This document shows, in pieces, positions 61,404 through 64,000 of a DNA stretch of 64,000 nucleotides (its first letter is position 1; every line of letters begins with the position of its first letter). Source of the DNA: Gemmatimonadetes bacterium T265 (lineage in GTDB: Bacteria; Gemmatimonadota; Gemmatimonadetes; Gemmatimonadales; Gemmatimonadaceae); the NCBI GenBank assembly GCA_019973575.1, contig BPUI01000003.1:248001-312000 (forward strand), read 5' to 3'. The notes under the pieces were generated by a model. It searched no databases. It saw only the letters and a list, made by a program, of their open reading frames with translations, and had not been told where the DNA came from. A program made the translations under genes and the position numbers.

Positions 61404-62441
61404 ATGCCGCACCCGACCCCCGCCGCCCCGGCGCCGGACGCGCCCGCGCAGGACGCGCGCCCGCAGGACGCGCGCCCGCAGGCCACCGTGGCCATCGTGA
61501 CCAAGAACCGCCGCGAGTACGCCCGCGCGGCGATCCGCTCGGCGCTCGCGCAGGTGCCGCGCGTGGAGGTGCTCGTCTGCGACGACGGCTCGACCGACGG
61601 CACGCCCGAGATGGTGCGCGCGGAGTTCCCCGAGGCGGTGCTGCACGTGTCGGAGCGCTCGGCCGACATCGCCGTGCAGCGGACGCGCGCCACCGCGCTC
61701 GCCTCCGCCCCGTTCGTCTTCTGCATCGACGACGACGCGGCGTTCAGCTCGCCCGACACGGTGGCCGAGGCGCTGCGGCTGTTCGACCACCCGCGGGTCG
61801 CGCTCGTCGCGATGCCGTTCGTGAACGTGCGCGTGAGCGACCGCGTGCTGCAGCGCGCGCCGGCGCCGGAGGGGACGTACGTCGCCTCGGGGTTCGTCGG
61901 CACGGCGTACGGCGTCCGGCGAGACGTGTTCGTCGCACTCGGCGGGTACCGGCCGCTGCTCGTGCATCAGTACGAGGAGGAAGACTTCGCGATCCGGCTG
62001 CTCGACGCGGGCTACCTGATCCGGCTCGCGAGCACGCCGCCGATCCACCACTTCCACTCGCCGACGCGGAACCGCGAGGGGATGGACCGGTGGGGCGCGC
62101 GGAACACGATCCTCTTCACCTGGCACAACGTGCCGATGCCGTACCTCGTGGCGCACATGGCGGCGACGTCGGTAAACGCCTTCGCGGCCGGCGTGCGCGC
62201 GGGGACGACGGGGCGCAAGCTGCGCGGGATGGCGGCCGGCTACGCGGACTGCCTGCGGCAGCGGCAGGAGCGCACGCCGGTGCGGGGTGAGACGTACCGC
62301 CTCTACCGACGGCTGAAGACGGGCGGGCCGCTGCCGGCCGCGGTCGCGGAGGGGACGGCGTGGGGGCGGGTGGCCGCGGGCGCGGCGGAGTCGGCGCGTA
62401 ATGCCACGGCGGCGCGGCGGCCGCAGGCGGTGGTCGCGTGA
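61404..62441 (+). CDS. glycosyltransferase family 2
   Basis: A protein of 345 residues. After a 25-residue Pro/Ala/Gln leader made by a short DNA repeat, the GT-A domain reads TVAIVTKNRREYARAAIRSA, VEVLVCDDGSTDGTPEMV and PFVFCIDDDAAFSS with the DDD near residue 113. GTAYGVRRDVFVALGGYRP and QYEEEDFAIRLLDAGYLI mark the acceptor side. It probably adds a sugar in operon 2. The GTG of the next gene overlaps its stop (GTGA). Confidence 0.9.
   Translation: MPHPTPAAPAPDAPAQDARPQDARPQATVAIVTKNRREYARAAIRSALAQVPRVEVLVCDDGSTDGTPEMVRAEFPEAVLHVSERSADIAVQRTRATALASAPFVFCIDDDAAFSSPDTVAEALRLFDHPRVALVAMPFVNVRVSDRVLQRAPAPEGTYVASGFVGTAYGVRRDVFVALGGYRPLLVHQYEEEDFAIRLLDAGYLIRLASTPPIHHFHSPTRNREGMDRWGARNTILFTWHNVPMPYLVAHMAATSVNAFAAGVRAGTTGRKLRGMAAGYADCLRQRQERTPVRGETYRLYRRLKTGGPLPAAVAEGTAWGRVAAGAAESARNATAARRPQAVVA
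61447..61476 (+). repeat. 15-bp tandem repeat in the glycosyltransferase leader
   Basis: Two exact copies of GCAGGACGCGCGCCC followed by a partial third. It encodes the DARPQ repeats of the N-terminal leader. In-frame slippage would change leader length only. Confidence 0.75.
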
Positions 62442-63667
62442 GTACCGCCGTGTTGGACCCGCGCGCCGCCCGCCCCGCGGCGCCCTGCGACGAGCCGCGT
62501 CGCGCCGCGCGCCGCGGGCAGCGGCCGTCCGACGGCGCGCGCCGCGGGCCGCGCGTGCTCGTCGTGCAGCGCATCGTCCCGCCGTACCGGGTGCCGCTCT
62601 TCCGCGCGCTCGCCGCGTCGTCCGAAGTCGCGTACGAATTCGCGTACGGCGAGCAGCGCGCCGGGTCGGCGCTCGAGAGCGTCGTCGCGCCCGACGGGCT
62701 CGCCGTGCGGCCGGTGCGCAACACGTACTTCGCGTCGCGCGGGCGCGAGCTCGCGGTGTGGCAGCGCGGCGTGTCGCGGCTCGTGCGCTCGGGGACCTAC
62801 GACGCCGTGATCGCGGAGTTCAACCCGCGCATCGCGTCCAACGTGCAGGCGTTCGCGGCGGCGCGGCTGCGCGGCGTGCCGTTCGTGTGGTGGGGGCACG
62901 GCGCGGGCCCCAACGCGGGGCGGGCGACGGTGCGCGCGCGCGTCGCGCTCGCCCGCGTGGCCGACGCGGTGATCTTCTACAACGAGGCGCAGGCCGAGCG
63001 CTTCGTCGCGGCCGGGCTCGCGCCCGAGCGGGCGTTCGTGGCGCCGAACTCGCTCGACGTGTCGGCGATCACCGCCTTCGCGCGCCCGCCCGAGCGGGCG
63101 GGGGACCGCGCCGGGCGCGACCGCGTGCTCACCGTCGGGCGGCTGATCCCGGAGAAGCGGGTCGACCTGCTCGTGCGCGCGTTCGCGCTCGCGCGCGGCC
63201 GCTTCGGCGGGCCGCAGCGCCTCACGATCGTCGGCGACGGCCCGGAGCGCCCCGCGCTCGAGCAGCTCGCCGCGTCGCTCTGCCTAACGGACAGCGTCGA
63301 GTTCGCGGGGTCGCTGTACGACCCGGCGGCGCTCGCGCCGCACTTCAACGCGGCGTGGGCGATGGTCTCGCCGGGCGGGATCGGCCTCGCGGCGGTGCAG
63401 AGCCTCGCGTTCGGCGTGCCGGTCGTGCTGGCCGCCGGCGAGCCGCACGGGCCCGAGGCGTCGGCGCTCGCGGACGGGCAGAACGCGGTGTTCTTCCCCG
63501 GCGGGCAGGTCGAGGCGATGGCCGACGCGCTCGTCGCGCTCGACGCCGACCCGGCGCGCTGGCTCACGATGGCGCGCGCGGCCCGGGCCACCTCTGACGC
63601 GCGCTTCGGCCTCGACCGGATGACGGCGGCGTTCGACCGCGCCGTGCGGCATGTCTGTCCGGCCTGA
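62438..63667 (+). CDS. glycosyltransferase family 4
   Basis: A protein of 409 residues from a GTG overlapping the previous stop. After an Arg-rich leader of 35 residues the GT-B fold begins RVLVVQRIVPPYRVPLFRAL. Motifs: AVIAEFNPRIASNVQAF, PFVWWGHGAGPNAG, VGRLIPEKRVDLLVRAFALA, TIVGDGPERPALEQLA and WAMVSPGGIGLAAVQSLAFG. The usual EPFG-type glutamate position reads SPGGIGLAAVQSL, a variant. It acts on the cytoplasmic side in repeat-unit assembly. The next gene begins 17 bases before its stop. Confidence 0.88.
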   Translation: MSTAVLDPRAARPAAPCDEPRRAARRGQRPSDGARRGPRVLVVQRIVPPYRVPLFRALAASSEVAYEFAYGEQRAGSALESVVAPDGLAVRPVRNTYFASRGRELAVWQRGVSRLVRSGTYDAVIAEFNPRIASNVQAFAAARLRGVPFVWWGHGAGPNAGRATVRARVALARVADAVIFYNEAQAERFVAAGLAPERAFVAPNSLDVSAITAFARPPERAGDRAGRDRVLTVGRLIPEKRVDLLVRAFALARGRFGGPQRLTIVGDGPERPALEQLAASLCLTDSVEFAGSLYDPAALAPHFNAAWAMVSPGGIGLAAVQSLAFGVPVVLAAGEPHGPEASALADGQNAVFFPGGQVEAMADALVALDADPARWLTMARAARATSDARFGLDRMTAAFDRAVRHVCPA

Positions 63668-64000
63668 CCCCCGGGGCCGCTGGACCGTCGTCCACAAGGG
63701 CGCGCGCGACTCGTACCAGACGTCGCTCGCGCTCGCGGAGGCGGGGGTGCTCGACGCGCTCGTCACGGACTGGTACTCGCCGCTCGACCGGGGCTGGTTC
63801 GACGGGCTGACGCGGCTCGCGCCCCCGGGCGTTAGGCGCGAGCTCGCGCGGCGCTACCGCGCGGGCCTGCCGTCGGCGCGCGTGCGCGTTTACCCGCGCG
63901 ACTACGTCATGGCGCGCTTCGAGGACGCGCGCGACCGGCGGGGTGACGCGGCGATCGGCCGCTACGCGGGGCGCCGGGCACGCGCACGCGGGACGGGGCT
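63651..64000 (+). CDS. glycosyltransferase-like protein, N-terminal part (3' cut by window edge)
   Basis: An ATG at 63651 opens a frame that runs to the window end without a stop; 116 residues are visible. WTVVHKGARDSYQTSLALAE and VLDALVTDWYSPLDRGW match the N-terminal donor-side region of a GT-B (family 4-type) glycosyltransferase group often found in exopolysaccharide operons. It overlaps the previous gene by 17 bases. It contains a CGTTAGGC in the Val-Arg frame. Confidence 0.7.
   Translation, partial: MSVRPDPRGRWTVVHKGARDSYQTSLALAEAGVLDALVTDWYSPLDRGWFDGLTRLAPPGVRRELARRYRAGLPSARVRVYPRDYVMARFEDARDRRGDAAIGRYAGRRARARGTG

Larger units (their letters stand above)
924..63837. repeat. dispersed 8-mer CGTTAGGC/GCCTAACG (core GTTAGGC), 44 core sites
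   Basis: Core start positions by eye, GTTAGGC on plus: 924, 1148, 2756, 3455, 3674, 4007, 4616, 5834, 6923, 8832, 9851, 11565, 21324, 25660, 26888, 27801, 30058, 36473, 46919, 49793, 58570, 59555, 60664, 61165, 63831. GCCTAAC on plus: 10302, 13818, 14460, 15826, 16262, 19929, 23055, 23487, 24207, 26206, 28441, 29292, 37502, 38123, 47619, 48472, 56836, 61379, 63282. About 36 extend to the 8-mer. From base composition I expect about two 8-mers. Sites fall in genes, across stop codons and on both strands. Confidence 0.85.

Noticed and set aside
61447-61483. Short direct repeats as a possible CRISPR
   Set aside because: Only two and a half adjoining 15-bp copies without spacers, inside a coding frame; no cas genes anywhere in the window.
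1-64000. tRNA, rRNA, insertion sequence or prophage
   Set aside because: No cloverleaf with CCA end, no rRNA stretch, no transposase and no flanking inverted repeats were recognised on reading both strands.

Overview
The window is a stretch of bacterial chromosome with very high GC (I estimate about three quarters G+C) and dense coding. It carries tandem ADOP/MacB-type permeases, a VCBS-repeat cytochrome-like lipoprotein, long-form SLBB export proteins, an M1 aminopeptidase and many GTG starts. My best guess is a Gemmatimonadota-type soil bacterium (Gemmatirosa/Gemmatimonas-like). That is inferred from gene content and composition only; there is no rRNA or tRNA gene here to confirm it.

Layout. 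1-6.1 kb: three consecutive ADOP permeases, the first cut by the window edge. 6.1-6.8 kb: a Phd/VapC-type toxin-antitoxin pair with a palindromic operator candidate. 6.8-10.3 kb: a sigma54 response regulator, its histidine kinase and a secreted sulfite-oxidase-fold protein that lacks the Mo-binding cysteine. 10.3-19.0 kb: single genes for an iron-sulfur bacterial cryptochrome/(6-4) photolyase, a DUF1499 protein, a VOC dioxygenase, a tyrosine recombinase, a TMEM175 channel, a CxxCH + VCBS lipoprotein, a BrnT remnant and a creatininase-family amidohydrolase. 19.0-31.9 kb (minus strand): nine genes of a Wzx/Wzy exopolysaccharide operon. 32.2-35.6 kb (minus): a PAP2 phosphatase, an amidohydrolase and a Gfo/Idh/MocA oxidoreductase. 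35.8-45.6 kb: an M1 peptidase, an ornithine cyclodeaminase-like enzyme, a pseudokinase, a TonB receptor with a Cys-rich small protein and a MarR regulator, an SDR and a cold-shock protein with a Gly-rich tail. 46.0-53.2 kb: an aminotransferase/omega-amidase pair, a large G8-domain (CEMIP/TMEM2-like) lipoprotein, two methyltransferases and a polysaccharide deacetylase. 53.5-64 kb (plus): a second exopolysaccharide operon (4,6-dehydratase, short Wza, Wzc tyrosine kinase, UDP-GlcNAc 2-epimerase, Wzx and glycosyltransferases) that runs off the window.

The two exopolysaccharide operons look complementary. The first has the initiating sugar transferase, the polymerase, a long export protein and a kinase-less chain-length protein. 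The second has the dehydratase, a short export protein, the tyrosine kinase and the epimerase. Nine gene junctions in the window share a four-base GTGA/ATGA stop-start overlap, so translational coupling is the norm.

The most striking signal is not a gene. The 8-mer CGTTAGGC (or its complement GCCTAACG) occurs about 36 times by hand count, and the core GTTAGGC about 44 times. It is found on both strands, in at least five codon contexts and across stop codons. A sister form, CGTTAGAC, occurs six times, always at or between gene ends. This looks like selection on DNA, comparable in kind to HIP1, Chi, KOPS or uptake sequences, and I know of no described role for it. Other non-coding structure includes a 26-bp perfect hairpin after the cold-shock gene and a 28-bp perfect palindrome downstream of the marR gene.
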